The position numbers were made by a program, and so were the translations under genes. Source: Escallonia rubra (lineage: Eukaryota > Streptophyta > Magnoliopsida > Escalloniales > Escalloniaceae). From it: a DNA stretch of 64,000 bases. Below, piece after piece: positions 38,401 through 52,500 of the stretch (the stretch's first letter is position 1; each line of letters starts with the position of its first letter). Below the pieces are notes generated by a model. The model saw nothing but the letters and a program-made list of their open reading frames with translations, ran no database searches and had not been told where the DNA came from. The stretch covers positions 124,001 to 188,000 of the forward strand of contig JAVXUO010001084.1 of assembly GCA_033065855.1 (NCBI GenBank), read 5' to 3'.

Positions 38401-41400
38401 CAATATACTCATATATTGGACCTTAGTTTTAACTTTTAACACTTCAAAAATACTTTAAAATAACAAAATAAAATCTTCAAAGGTAAAATTCAAATATCAT
38501 CCCCTACTTATTAACTCTTTAGTACGATTTATAATTAAAAAATCCATTGGTGTAATTGTCTCAATATTTTTAAATCTTATAAAGCTCGAAAATCAATTTT
38601 AAAACTTTTAAAACTCTATGCTATAGACATATATATTTATGTATTAGGCTTTAATTTTGATTATTAACACCTCAAAAGCACTTCAAAAAAAGTAAATAAC
38701 ACTACGACAATCATGTATGAGACGGAAGATTATACTCACAAATTAAAAAATAATTTTTTCACTTTACAAAAGCAATTTGCAATTAAAATGACTTAATTTT
38801 TTAAAATACTTCAAAATATCAATATATATTTATTTAATAATTAGTTTTACCTAAATAGCTCAAACTTTAAAATGAAAATCATATACACCTAACAACTGCA
38901 AAGAAAAGGAATCACATCTTATTTCACTTAATTTTCAAAAAACTTTAAAATGCCAAAATAGAAATCAACTTTCACAAATTAATTTTAGTTAGATTACCTC
39001 AATCTCTCAAACTGAAATCCTATAACTCCATTTATATGAAAAAAAAAAAAAAAAATTACAAACAAACAAATATAAGTATCGAGTCATAAGCACTCAGTGT
39101 CATCATTAAAATATTAGATAAGAGATAGTTAGATTACTTACGCTTTCAAAAAATAATCTAAAAATGTGAGAGACATTATATGTTGAAATAAATGTTATAT
39201 CGCATAAGTTGAAGAATTTTTATACTGTACTTAATTAATAAACTACATTATTAGTATTTAATTACGACTTTTATCACCTAAAGTATTCAACAAGATAAGA
39301 ACCAAGTATCTAAAGAGCAAAAACTAAGTAAAAATAAAAACTTTTTTTACTTTACTTGCATTTAAAAAAAAAATTAAATAAGAAAGAATATAAAAACATG
39401 AAAGATATAATTATATATTGAAATAAATGTTGAAGCTTATTAGGAGTTAATATGATTACTAGCACTTAAGAAAACTTTACATATAAAAAATATTACTAAT
39501 CGTTAAAGTAAATGTTATAGCTCATAATTCGGGATGTAAAATTACTTTATACACTTAATCAATAAATGAAACTATTAGAACTTAGCCATTACTATAATCA
39601 CCTGAATATAATATAAAATTAGAAGTCAATCAAAATCTACAAAGTAAAAAGATAAAGTAAGTAAACATATAAAATAATTTTTTTTAACCCTATGCCATTG
39701 CAGCTCCTTCTATCACAGTCTATACGATAAAATAGACGCGAATAAAGTTTTTATCCATTTGACATACCTTTCACTTAATTATAGAATAGTATAGTAATTA
39801 CTAAAAAAAAGAAGCGTATGATTGTTAACTATCGTGTGTAATCGTGCGATAGTTCACAAAGGTAATAAATGTGGAATCAGTCCAGTATTTACTATTTTGG
39901 AACATTTTTCAGTTTTATGCTTTTTATGAATTTCTTTTTATTATGATGATACTTATATGGGAAATGCACGAATGTGACATATTTTGAATTTGATTGTTCA
40001 CTTCACAGGAACACAAATAAAGCTTATTTCAAAACTATCGACATAACGCCTAAATAGGCAACCATAACTCTATCAAAATATATTGACACTCAAACCTACG
40101 GATACATAAGTCGTTAAATATAACCGATCTGGGACTTGTCCGGGTTACTGGACTAGTAATATATAATAAGCGAACGTAGAAAGACAGTGTCACCATCTTT
40201 GCTCAAAACATCTTCACTTCTTTACATGACGCATCATCACATTATGTTTTCAATGTGAAATAGACTTATAAGCATGATATACTAAATAAGATAGCATCAC
40301 TAAAGGTCTTCAATATCTTGGATAAGTTTCTTATTTTATGATTAAATTCTATATTACTAAGTCTTTTTTAATTTAAGGACTGATTCTAATCATTTTAAAA
40401 CTCTACGTACCTAATCAATATACAAATCTGTTAAGACTTCATTTTGATAATTATGTCCTTAAATAGTGTTCTCTAATGATGAAAATCAAGATTTATTGAC
40501 CCAAAAAAAATTAACTTATGAGTTTTAGAACAAAACGTGCTCTAATAATTAATTTAAATTTTAATAGCATCCTTATTTTTAAATTTAATTAATTTTGCAG
40601 GATTAATGAGGGTTAACTATCTATAATTTGAACTAAAACTCAATCTAATTAATATACTAAATTATTAGGATTTAATATCGACTGTTGTATCTTTAATACC
40701 ACTCTCTAATACACACAACACACACACACACACATATATATATAAATATATTTTTAATTTAGAAGAAACAAATAATGTTACAATTGAGGTTAAACAACTC
40801 ATGAGCCTTGAAAAAAAAAAAAAAAAAAAGAAAGAAAGAAAGAAAAAGAAAATCTAACAATTGATTTGAATTTTGGTAGGTCCTTATTTTTACGTTTGAT
40901 TAATTTTTTCAAGAATAATGAGGATTATATGCATATGCCTTGTGTAATACAAAAATTAATTCTAATTACTATTGTACCCTAAACCCTCTTTAATTTAAAT
41001 ATAAAAATGCATATATCTGAAAGACAAAAATAACATATTAGATTTAGAATGAAAAAGTCACATTGCAATTGAGGTAAACGTATAATCTTTATATATATAT
41101 ATATATATATACAGGGAGCTGATCCGTTGAGAGCGTGGGCAAAATAGGAGATCTTGCAAACGCGATCTGGCTGTCCATCCTGAAGGATGGACGACCCAGA
41201 TCGCGCCTTTTTCAAATACTGTCAGTCATCCGCGACACTATGTCGCGGACGTACTTTTTTACCTTTTTGCCCCTCCGCCCCGTCCTCTACACTGTATCGC
41301 GGACGGTTCAATTTTTTTTTTTACGTTTTTTTTAAGTTCGTCCGCTGCATAATGTAACGAACTATTTTTTGACAAAAATACCCTCATGTTCCATCCGCTA

Positions 41401-43464
41401 CATTATGTAGCGGAGGAGTAGGCAGGCATTATTTTTTTTTTCCAGTCCTTTCTCTCATTAAAATTCTGACATGTTTCTCTCTCTCTCTCTCATTTGTCTC
41501 GTCAATTTTTGACACACTCTATTCCCCCTCTCTCTCTCTCTCTCTCTATCTCTCATCAATTTATGACGCTTTCTCTCTCTTTTCTCTCACCATGATTTCT
41601 TTTATGGGTTCTGGATGTAACACAAATTTTCATAGCATGGATCTTGTTCAGCCGCGAAGAAGAGACGTCGAAGAGCAGCGCCGGAGCAGTCAAATCTTCG
41701 TCTTCTCCGACGAGGAAGCCGGCGGATCTGGTAGAAGGATCAGATCCAGAGGTCTTCTGCGCCGACATTGGCGACTTCGCGTTCAGGCTCGAAGAAAAGG
41801 CATTCAAGTAACGGTGCTACTGCCTCACGATTTGAGAATTGACACCATGTCATTCATTTATCCGGCCTTTGTTTCATGATTTGGTTATGGTGGATATTTT
41901 TTGGTTGAGAGAATCAGCCATCATTTAGGTTTTGATTTCAGCCTATTGTTGGGTGAGAAAGGAAGTGGTGCGTGGACATATATATACATAATGTAAATGG
42001 TATGCATGGGTAAGGGAAGGCTAAATTTCACCCGTGTCATGTTGGTGCATGGTGAGGCCGTAGAGTGATGGCAGTCGTGGTGGAGTGCGGCTGTGTACGG
42101 GAACCTTGCGCAAGTGTATCAGAGCCAAGAGGTTGGAGAGAAACAGCCTTGGGGAGGCTGTCAAGTATGCTGTTGACAGGAAAAGGACCCACTGCCGTGA
42201 GGCAGTGTGTGTAGATTGGACAATAACAAGCCACTGCCGTGAGGCAGTGGCTTCTTTGCTGTGACTTGGGTTGAGAAGATTATGCTTTGGAAAGAAAAAT
42301 GAAGCAAGGGCAGTAGCTTAGAGGGAAACATAAATTTAGTGAATGAAGGAGAAGATGATGGGTCTAGCTGTGGGAGTTGGAGAAATTGGTTATATGCATA
42401 TGAGTATATGTATGTGTATATTAGAGAGTTACAAAATGGTGTAGTGTGTAGTAAGTATGGAATGTGACATTGGATTTGTAAATGGGTACCAGTGTGTATA
42501 TTAGTGTGAAGAGTGGACTGTAAGAAGCAAATTGAAGGCAAGGCAAAAGAAGAAGAAGAATGGGGGGAAAGGACAATGGGGTGGCCCATCTTTACGCAGG
42601 TATGTTTCTGGAGAACAAAAGAAGAAGAAGAATGGTTTCTGGAGAACAAAAGAAGAAGAAGCAGAATGGGGGGAAAGGACAATAGGGTGGGGCCCTTCAG
42701 CAAATCATGCCAACCGCAACACTCGCGCTCTCAACGGATCAGCTCCCATATATATATCGTTGTAAAAAATGAATATGTAGATATAATAAACGAATTATAA
42801 GTCAGCATTTTTAAATGAGACCTCACATCTAACTAGTTATATCTCATATATAAGGATTTAGAAAGAAAAAAAAAAATCAAACATAGGATTTGAAAAAGAA
42901 AATACGATTTATGTACTCTTAGTATATTTGAGTGATGAATTTGTTTTAAGTAATTTTACAAAGCTTATTGTAATGGAATATAGACTAACAATTTGTTTCT
43001 AATAGGACCCAATATAAAATCTATTATTTTCATAGTTGATTAAATTCATAGGAATAACAAGACCAATTAGCTAATATTAGAATAATCATAAGCTTTGGAA
43101 CTTAATTTTTACTATAATAGAGTCGATTATAACTATGAGCAATAATTACTGTGTGCATTCAATAACAACTGTATGAATGAATTAATCTTCACTACGTAAT
43201 TGTTAGCTTAACATAAGGATATTTACTAATTAAATTTTACAAGCTTAATGTAGTAAAAAAGAATAACCCGACAAAAGTTGGTGTACAAAAATTACATTAT
43301 ATTCCGATGAAATAAGTATTCATGAAAAAATACTACTAGAGGCATTGATTAGATGAAATAAGTACATGAAAAAATACTACAAAAGGCATTTTTTTTTTGT
43401 GGCAAATAGTAAGCCTATAATATGTGGAAAGCAAATTCAACCTTTCAAACTTACCCCTCTTTTA

Positions 43465-43501
<37 letters not shown>

Positions 43502-46500
43502 CAATGTACTTATATATCAAGGATTACTTTTGACTATAAACCCCTCAAAAGCATTCAAACAAAAGGACATACTTTTATCTATTGAACGTCCTCACATGTG
43601 CATTTCACAAAACTTAGAAAAAGATATCTATTAAAAAGTTATTCAATTTTATTTTGTCATTTTTTAAAATTATCTCGATAAAAGTAAATAACTTACTTGA
43701 TAATTACTGAGATTTTAAGTCCTTTAAAATTTTACTTAATCACTATTAAAACCTATGAGGATATTTCTAGTCATTAGCAACTTAAAACTCTATAAACCTA
43801 AATGATAGGATTTATATATAAATATTCAAAATTAAAATTGATATGTAAAAGGTGCACTTTTTTTTATCACAATTATTATTATATTTGCTAATTAGGGTTC
43901 ATGTTACTGGCAGGACTATTCAACTATTTCAAATACAAAGCATATATTTATTTGAAATGATGCTTGGTGATGTAAAAGAAAAGCTTAAAAAACACAAATA
44001 TCTAGCGAACGGCACTATAACATAATCTGCTCTTTGTGCTTTAAACTTATAGTTCAAAAGAATTAAAGCAAACATATATATACGTATGCAAATATTACGC
44101 AACAATTGCATGACCATCTAACCAAAATTACAATTTTAAATGTGTACGACACGAATAAATAATTTACCGGATATCATGTTCATATCTTAATAAGTTGGCG
44201 ATTTCTTGAAACAATGATTCATGAAGAAGATAAGAATGGACTATATATGACCTTTGCGATTTTAAAGATAAAGAACACTTAACCTAACTTTTCAAGTTAA
44301 GAGACTTGGTTTTGAAAAGTTATAGGTTGGACTACTAAAACAACTTAATAGTACTATAACATTGACAAGTTACTTGAATTTGTTATAAAAGTAGATATTT
44401 TGTTTTCACAAGATGTTAATCTCTTTTTGCTTCATGAAATGTTGTATGTAATGATACACTTTTTTACAGCTTTTTTAAATATTTTATTAACTCACTCGAG
44501 CTTGGCTTAGGATTCTGAGATATAATATCTAATAACTGAGGTGAGAAACGAAATGATAGTTTCTTTTCAAGACACATCATTGCATTTTGTTTCTAATATA
44601 ATAGGAGTTACGAAAATTAATGCCAAACATATTAGTGTCGCTAAACATCTCCAAACATTATTTTGAAAGGGGTCCTAAATTTTATAATTAATTAAATATG
44701 CAAATATTGTAAACTTTTAAATAGCAAGCCGTATGCAATTCGAAAACCAATTCGAAACATTTATAATTTTATAACCTATAATAACCTATTATTGTATTGA
44801 ATATTATATTTTGAAAAAGCTCTCTAACATGAAAATATCACATGTAAAACAAAAATTACTTTAGAGATTTAATAAGAACAATTATGTACTATTTTAATTT
44901 CATATTTAAGTTTTATAACCTTATGGTATATGGGCTATAGACATTTTTTAGAAGATTCTTAACTATATCATTTGTTAATATTTTAAAAGACAATCAATCC
45001 GATATAATAACTTAGATAACATAAAAATAAAGATTTGCATATTTAAATTAAAGAAAAAACCACATATGAGATTTATAATAGAACAATGAATTTAGTGATT
45101 GAAAATAGCATGTAATATTAAAATCTTATAAATACACGCGTGCGCGCGCGCACATACACACAAAAACATAACGATACATATAGACATACTAATCATATTA
45201 AGTCATAATATTATTCCCATAAATTTAATTAAATTTAAAAATAAGAACCTTATCAAATTCAAGTCAATTGTTAGATCATTATTTTGTTTTACAATAGCGA
45301 GCGTTATTTATATTTTTTTGTATCTATAGATATTTATTATCATATCAGAGTAAGTTTTTAAAGATATGATTGTCATAATTAAGTTTTGATGGAATAATAA
45401 ATTGATTAGGAAGAATGCTAGATTGTTTAGAAATAGTTTTTATGTTATATAAAGCTTAATAATACAAAAAAGAATCTAGAGATAAGGACCTCATCCAAGA
45501 TAGTATTGGTTATTAGCGGCACTTTTTTATTTAATATAGTGTTTGTAAATTTCTTTTCACATTGAATACATAATGTCATGATAAATAATGATGTACTGCA
45601 AAAAGAAGATATTGTATATATATGTACAAAACGAAACAAAGTTAGCAGGGTTAAGTTAGATTTCAACTGGTTTGTCAGCCTTCGTTAATTCAAAGATGAA
45701 TCCAACTTGATAAATTTAATTTGTTGATTAAAAAGTTTGGTCAATAATTTCCTTACTCTAAGGTTGTGTGCTATCCTATTCATTCGCGTTTGTAAAATGT
45801 AAAAATATCAGAGTATGCAAATTCTATATGAGATAAACAAAGAAAACAAAAAAAAAAAAAAATTTGTGTAAATCTAAAAACCTAAGCATGTGAGCAGGAG
45901 TTGAATTCAACTAATTTTATATTGGAAAATTTTTGAATTTTTTTTTTCCATAATGTCAATATTGTGAGTTAATAAACTCTTAAGTGTTCTAATTTCTACA
46001 TTAATAATATATCAAAACATTATAATTTTATGTTAGCTTTCATATTCTTAAAGACTCTTTCATATATGAAAAGAGAAAACTAGATATCTAAAAAATAGAA
46101 TTGCATATAAAATTTAAAAAGATATTAGGTATGTTGTGATGAGTATTGTTTAAAACTTAGATTGAAAACCTTATTATATTTGATAATAAATCTGACTTAG
46201 TAAGCATGCTTATTATATACAGAGTATTTTGTTAAATGTTGGTTATATTTTGTTCAACAATTTGGTTACTACGAGGTTTTGAGTTATCCTATTTAGTATG
46301 TTAGTTAATCTTTGTAAACTTTATATAACTGCCTCATACAATAATATTATTTTCTTTGTATACTTTATTTGTAGATTTCATTTATTTCTAAAAATGCCAC
46401 ATCATCATTATTTAATTAGTTGCGTTGATTAACTTTTATTAATCACATTCAATAAGAAAATATATGGACCAAAATTTTCCTTATGAAAATTAAACTGATA

Positions 46501-49500
46501 TGTAGTTAACGTTATAGGCAACCCAAGTAAATGAACAAATTATTTTTAAAAACTAATAGAAGATAATAAAACTATCTTGTGCAATCGCAAACTGATATCA
46601 ATATGTTCACCTCATATTTTTATTGGTGAAATTTACTTTTTTCCTTTTTCATGTACTAGATAAAATTCTAATTTTTATTCATCTAGAAAGTTACCAAATT
46701 AGAATTAGCAAATATGCACAATGACATTGCTTATTGATATTTCATCATGAGAGTTAATTTATTTTATTCAAAGAAAGTTCATCCCAAAGATGAAAGTGAC
46801 TATCTTTGATAAAATAACCATGAAGTTTTAAAATTGTGCAATAGATTTTTTTATGCAATTCAAAACTACTAAAATAAATAACTGTTAATAAAGCCATCTC
46901 GTGCTTGGCACGGGTTACTAGGCTAGTTAGTATAAATATTTATTGTCATGTTCAGTAAAATGAATATTAGATTGTGAAAACCAGACTTGTCCTTATAGGT
47001 AATTATTTACTATTTAAAAGTTTGTTTTGTCTCCTTTTTGAAAAAATTCTTTAGGATGCCTAAGTGTCAATAGGTAGTTACGTAACACGAAAAGAGGTGT
47101 TAAACCAAAAAGGCCTATGCCCTTTCTATTCTATGTGGCACACGCGATGCGCGTGAAATAATAAAGTTGTTAAATTGAAATTTGTTAAAGAATCAAGTAA
47201 GATATGCAAGTGTTTAAAATTTGAATACCGAACATGTTCTTAAAGTAGTTTTTTACTATTCAATATTTCTATTTTGTGTTATTTTTTAAAGAATTTTCTC
47301 ATAGTGCCACACGCGATGTGTGTGTATAAATAAAGTTATTAATGTTGAATTTTGTCAACAAAAATCAAGCATTACGAACATGTCTTTATTGTCTCACTCG
47401 GTAAGATGAGTTTAAAATTGTGAAAACCAAACATTTCTTTATAAGTAGTTAGTTATAATTTTCCTTGTAATGTCACTTGTCACCATTCTATTTAGGTAGT
47501 TATATAACATCAAAAGAGATATCACACCAAAAGGGAAGTTCTCTTTATATATAATACGAGTCAAGGTGACACACGCGACGCATGTGCAAAAATAAAACTA
47601 ATGATATGAATTTTGTTTAAAAAATCAAGCACCGTGTATAAGTGTTTATTATCGCATTGGGTAAAATGAAATTTTAAGTAAAATAAAACTTAAATTATGG
47701 AAACTAAACATGTCCTTATAAGGTAGTTATTTACTATTTATTACTTTTGTTTTGTGTCATTTTTATGAAATTTTTTCTAGTGCCAAGTGTCACAAATTTA
47801 GATAGTAGTTATGTAACACTAAAGATTAACTTTAAGTAATAAACTTGATAATTTAAATTTTGTTAAAAAAAAAATTAAGCATCACGCATAAGTGTTAATT
47901 GCAACATTCGGTAAAATTAAATTTAAATTACAGAAAAATAATTTAGTCATTAGCAAAATATTATCATCATATGACCCTTAGATTTAATTTTTAACAATAG
48001 TTTTTTTAATGAATTTGAAATTGTTAAAACCAAACATGTGCAAAGATAAAGTTAACAATATGATATTTTTGTAATATCAAGTTTGGGCTTTATAATTAAT
48101 TTTAAATATATTTTTTCAATAAAGTTTAAATTATGAAAACCAAACATGTCTTTATAGGTAATTATTTACCAAATAGGTCATTTTGAAAAGAATTTATTGG
48201 AATGCCTCTTGTCACCGTTCTAGATAGGTAGTTGATAACATCAAATATCAAAAGAAATTTTCTCTTTTATATATAGTACGAATCGTCGTGGCACACGCGA
48301 TGCATCTGTAAAAATAAAGTTGATAATATCAATTTGGTTTAAAAAATCAAGTATCACGTATAAATGTTTATTGTCACATCGGTAAAAGGAATCTTAAATT
48401 GCGAAAAAATAAGCTAGTCATACGGGTGACAAAATAAGTTAGCAAAATATTATCATCATATCAAACTTAGATTTAGTTTTAACTATAGTTTTTTTAATGA
48501 ATTTGAAATTGTTAAAACCAAACATATGTAAAGGTAAAGTTAACAATATGATATTTTTGTAATATATAGTTTGGGCTTTATAATTGATGTTAATTATTTA
48601 ATTTTTTAATAAAATTTAAATTATGAAAACCAAACATGTCTTATAGGCAGTTATTACCATTTAAAATTTATTTTGTGTTATTTAAAAAAAAAATCTTGGA
48701 ATGCAACTTGTCGCTATTCTATATAAGTAATTGGTAATACCAAAGAGATATTACATCAAAATATGTTTTCTCTTTATATATACGAGTCATTGCGTGTGCA
48801 AAAATGAAGTCGATAATATGAATTTTGTCAAAAAAAATCAAGCATCAAATATATTTATTATTACATTAAGTAAAATCAATCTTAAATTACAGGAAAATAA
48901 GTTAGTCATGCATATGGCGAAAAAGTTAGCAAAACCAAACATGTACAAAAATAAAGTTAGCAATATTATATATTTGAAATATAAAGTTTGGGCTTTTAAT
49001 TTATTTTAATTATATATTTTTAATGAAGTTTAAATTCTGAAAAGAAAACATGTTTTTATAGATAGTTATTTACCACCTAAATTTTGTATTTTGTGTCAAT
49101 TTGTTTTTAAACAAAATTTGAATGTCACTCGTCACCATTTTAGATAGGTAGTTACAACACCAAAGAGGTGTTACATTAAAAGATATTTTCCTTTATCTAT
49201 ACTACTTATATTGATAAGTATATATATATTTTTTTTTGTGTAATACGCTTTTGGTATTACATTGAGAGAAACTCTTGTGATGACAAGTGTCCAATTTGAG
49301 AACAAAAAAGTAAAGTACTCATTTTTCACTCACCACATATTCGGTTACCTAAAAACTCTCCCACTCCCTCAAATTGTGAAGCTCCAACCTGCAGAAACTA
49401 CATTACCGGTGTGATAGTCTGGAAATTAATTTTTTTTTTTCACGTTCTGCATTTCTTTTTCATTTCAATGGTAAGCTCTATTTGGCTTTGCATGTTCTTG

Positions 49501-52500
49501 CATTCCATTATTTTTCCGCCCCTTCTTATTTCAGTTCTTCGCATCTCTTCTGAACAAAGCAATCTGCAGAAACAACTGTCAACTTCCAACTTTCATCCGC
49601 TCCAATTCTCAAGCAGAATTAAAGGTATTTTTCTTTTACAATTCGTATTTCTCTTTGCCAGCCACCAATTGGCAGGCGTTGTTGTTGGATTGGTTACTGG
49701 GTAGTTTGATTGCAGTGATGTCGCCCCAATTTTCAAGATCGGCCGGCGTTGGTGGTACGGGATTGATTGTGGGTGGCTGTGTGCGGCAGTTTGGTGGCCC
49801 ATCATTCGCGGTGGTGGTGCCTGCGGTGGGTTGCCGCGTATGCTGCGTTGCAGCGACGGGCGGTGGGTGGCTTTTGTCGGCGGTGTGGTGGCCGTCCGAT
49901 GGTGTTCACCAGGCGTAGGTGGTCGCAGACTATGGTGGGTTCGCTGCGGCGGTGGGCGGTGGGCGGTGGGTGGCTTTTGTCACCAAGCAGAGTTAAAGGT
50001 ATTGCTGTGTGGCGGTGTGACGATGTCTGTGTGTGTATGATGGGGTGGGGACTGGGGAGGTAGCTGATGGCTCATGGGAGTTATTTTTGTTGGTTTGGTT
50101 CATTAAAATGGGTTTTCATTCAATACCACCGAGGTGCAATGTGATGGCTTTGAATAGCTTTGGAGCTGAGTGATACAGGCTTTATTGTATGATGATGGCA
50201 TTGGCCGTAGAGCGTTATATTACCAAACTACAGGCTTTTGTAGTTTTTGAATACTTGAATGGAGGCTTTACATGTCATATTTTTACTGCCTGACAGTCCC
50301 TTTCTGCTGCAAATTGCCCCGCTCCTTAGCAGCAGTTCATCAGATACGACTTGTACAGTTTTGCCTAACTGCAGGGGCATGCACTCTGTGCACGCCACCC
50401 AAGGTAAAGCAGCTTCTTTGACGCTGTCTTCAGCATTAGCGATTTTTGTAGTCCGGTCTGGTGCAGGATTGCACCAGGAGTGGATTGCTAGTGTACAGCC
50501 TGCCTAGCTCAGGGTCTCGCTATTCTCCTTGTGGTGTTTTTCTGTTTCTTGCAGTTAGTTTGTTTTTGTTACCCTGGATGGGGTTGTCATCCACTGTATA
50601 TTCAACTTTTTATCCTGGTATATATTTCTAATTTCTCAAAAAAAAAGAAAGAACAAAAAAGAAAGAAAGAATGGAGTCTTATGTATTCTGATGAATAGAA
50701 CTGGGATCATTTGACTTTCAAGAATGGTAACATTGCACTGTGACGACGTGTTACATAGAGTCTAATTGTTTCTTTACATAATTTTGGTGTTACTTATTTG
50801 AAAGCGATTGGGTTTAATATGCAAATTAAAATAAACTACATTGAGCTCCGTGATGTTATATCTACTTTTTTAACTTTTTTATGAAATATTGTTCAAGCAG
50901 ATCTCCTATGACTGATAAGATAAATGATTCGCACACTCATCGCGTGAGCACGGCAGCTCGTATCTATACTATATATAAAGGGAAAACATGGTTTGGTTTG
51001 GTGTAACACATTTTTGGTATTACATAACTACTTATCTAGAATGGTGACAAGTGGCATTTTATAATTTTTTCTTAAAAAATTCACAAAATAAAAGTTTAAA
51101 TAGTGAATAACTACTGCTTATTTTTATAATGTACAATTCATTTTATCGAATGCACGGATACATTAAGATACTTGATTTTTTAACAAGATTTTATACTATT
51201 AACTTCAATTTTGCACAAGCATCGCGTGTGTTACGACGACTCCTATAGTATAAATATAGATTATAGATAGTATAGATAGATAGACAAAGAATGAATACTA
51301 GCGTAAAGACAAAAGGAAACTAAGGAATGTAAGGAGTAACGAACCAGAATTATTTGTGTCCTTGAAATTCTCAATGTCTCGTCCCTGAGGTTGGTTTCCG
51401 AAGTTTTTCAACTTTCTGGCAACACCTAAACTTAAAGGCATATGGAGTTAGTAAAACGTATACACACGTCATTGAGCATGTAAAAAGTAGGTAATAAGAC
51501 TTGTTTAGTGGTTTCATACTAACAAGATTGCTGTGTGTTTCAGACTAACATGAGTAGATCAGTTTTTGCCAGATGTTGAAGCGTTTTCCACTTGGGAATG
51601 CATGTGGCTGTCCAGCAATCGGACGCAAAGGAGATGGATCGTCCCATGCCAACTTTGGGTACCGCTGAAGCAAGAATAGAGCAACATCTGTACAGTTAAA
51701 ACCAGACAAAACGCAATCTCAGTACGAGCTAGTTTTGCATAACAGCTACAGGAGTCTGTTAACATCGTTTCTCAACGCAAACCCCGAGTAGAATCTGAAA
51801 TGGAAATGGTTATAGGTGCAACGAAAAAATTCATGCGAGAAAAGTATCAGCAAAAGGAAAGTAAGTGAATCAAGTACTCACCGTAAACTTCATTCTGAAT
51901 TAAAGCATGGAGAAGTCTACCACCTGATTCCCCCTCATAAGGTTTTTGCTCTCCATCTTCCTGTGTGACGGTGAACAAGTAGAGAACCATTTCCCTTCGG
52001 CCGAATATAGCAGCTCTATTAATTGGTAGTGCTTTATTGAAGTCCTCAACATTAGGCAGCTTCGGATCTTTCTTAACCAACAATTTAGCTGCCTCAATGT
52101 TGCCCGCCATTGCGGCAAAGTGGAGGGCTGTTGCGCCATTATTTTCAGTTAAAGCCACGTCCGGCGACAACATCTTCTCCAGCAGTTTCTTCACAAAAGC
52201 GTTCCTCTTTTTTGACTGAACTGCTACAACGAGTGCAGTCTCACCATCTGCGGTTATTTTGGCCCTGACTGCATCTGGTTCCTTTTCTATTATACTACTT
52301 GCCGTCTCCCAGTCACCTGCAAGTGCAGCTTTATGCAGCGGCACGTACCCGCTTATGCTTTTCCCGTCTCCCTCTTCTGCAACTGTCACAGAAACCCAGA
52401 GGAAAAAGAGAAGGTGAAGCATTACACCAAACATACATGCACCAACACATACATAAGATATCGTGTCACCTAGACACATTGTGTCATTAACTTTTTTTTG

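Larger units (their letters stand above)
29168..40156 (+). mobile_element. Composite Helitron H5 region (family 1, plus orientation), heavily nested
   Basis: The 3' end at 40156 reads a decayed hairpin around GGGACTTGTCC, then GGGTTACTGGACTAG followed by T. Two related interior blocks (about 29330-31827 and 35425-40156) share segments such as AAGTCCTAATATATTGATAC and TTAGGTAGAGTTTTAGAA, indicating tandem or partly duplicated copies. The 5' end could not be pinned down. Nested inside are the MITE 31828-32319, the LTR array 32338-35158, the Sirevirus LTR fragment 35160-35425 and the MULE 35838-37293. No coding sequence of its own. Confidence 0.5.
40157..46926 (+). mobile_element. Helitron H4 (family 1, plus orientation) with nested MULE-type element
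   Basis: It starts TAATATATAATAAGCGAACG directly after H5's CTAG, the same truncated 5' form seen at the H2/H1 and H3/H2 junctions. It ends with hairpin CTCGTGCTTGGCACGGG (46898-46914), eight bases and CTAG followed by T at 46923-46926. Interior sequence is homologous in reverse to H1-H3. It is 5.1 kb without the nested element 41114-42747. No Rep/helicase coding. Confidence 0.8.
25667..51549 (-). other. Intron 3 (25.9 kb), a transposon nest
   Basis: The contents are listed as separate features: two Helitron families in both orientations, three MULE-type elements, a Tourist-like MITE, LTR-type fossils and a LINE-like tail. The stretch 25667-26090 next to exon 4 holds nothing recognisable. 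Confidence 0.8.

Noticed and set aside
49655-50063. Overlapping plus-strand frames rich in Gly, Val, Trp and Arg
   Set aside because: GGTGG-rich low-complexity DNA opens several frames at once; no domain and no splice logic.
51847-52479. Single long frame starting with a signal-peptide-like hydrophobic run ([17 protein letters not shown]...)
   Set aside because: The hydrophobic start is intron 1 read through the acceptor; the splice phase with exon 1 supports starting the exon at 52376.
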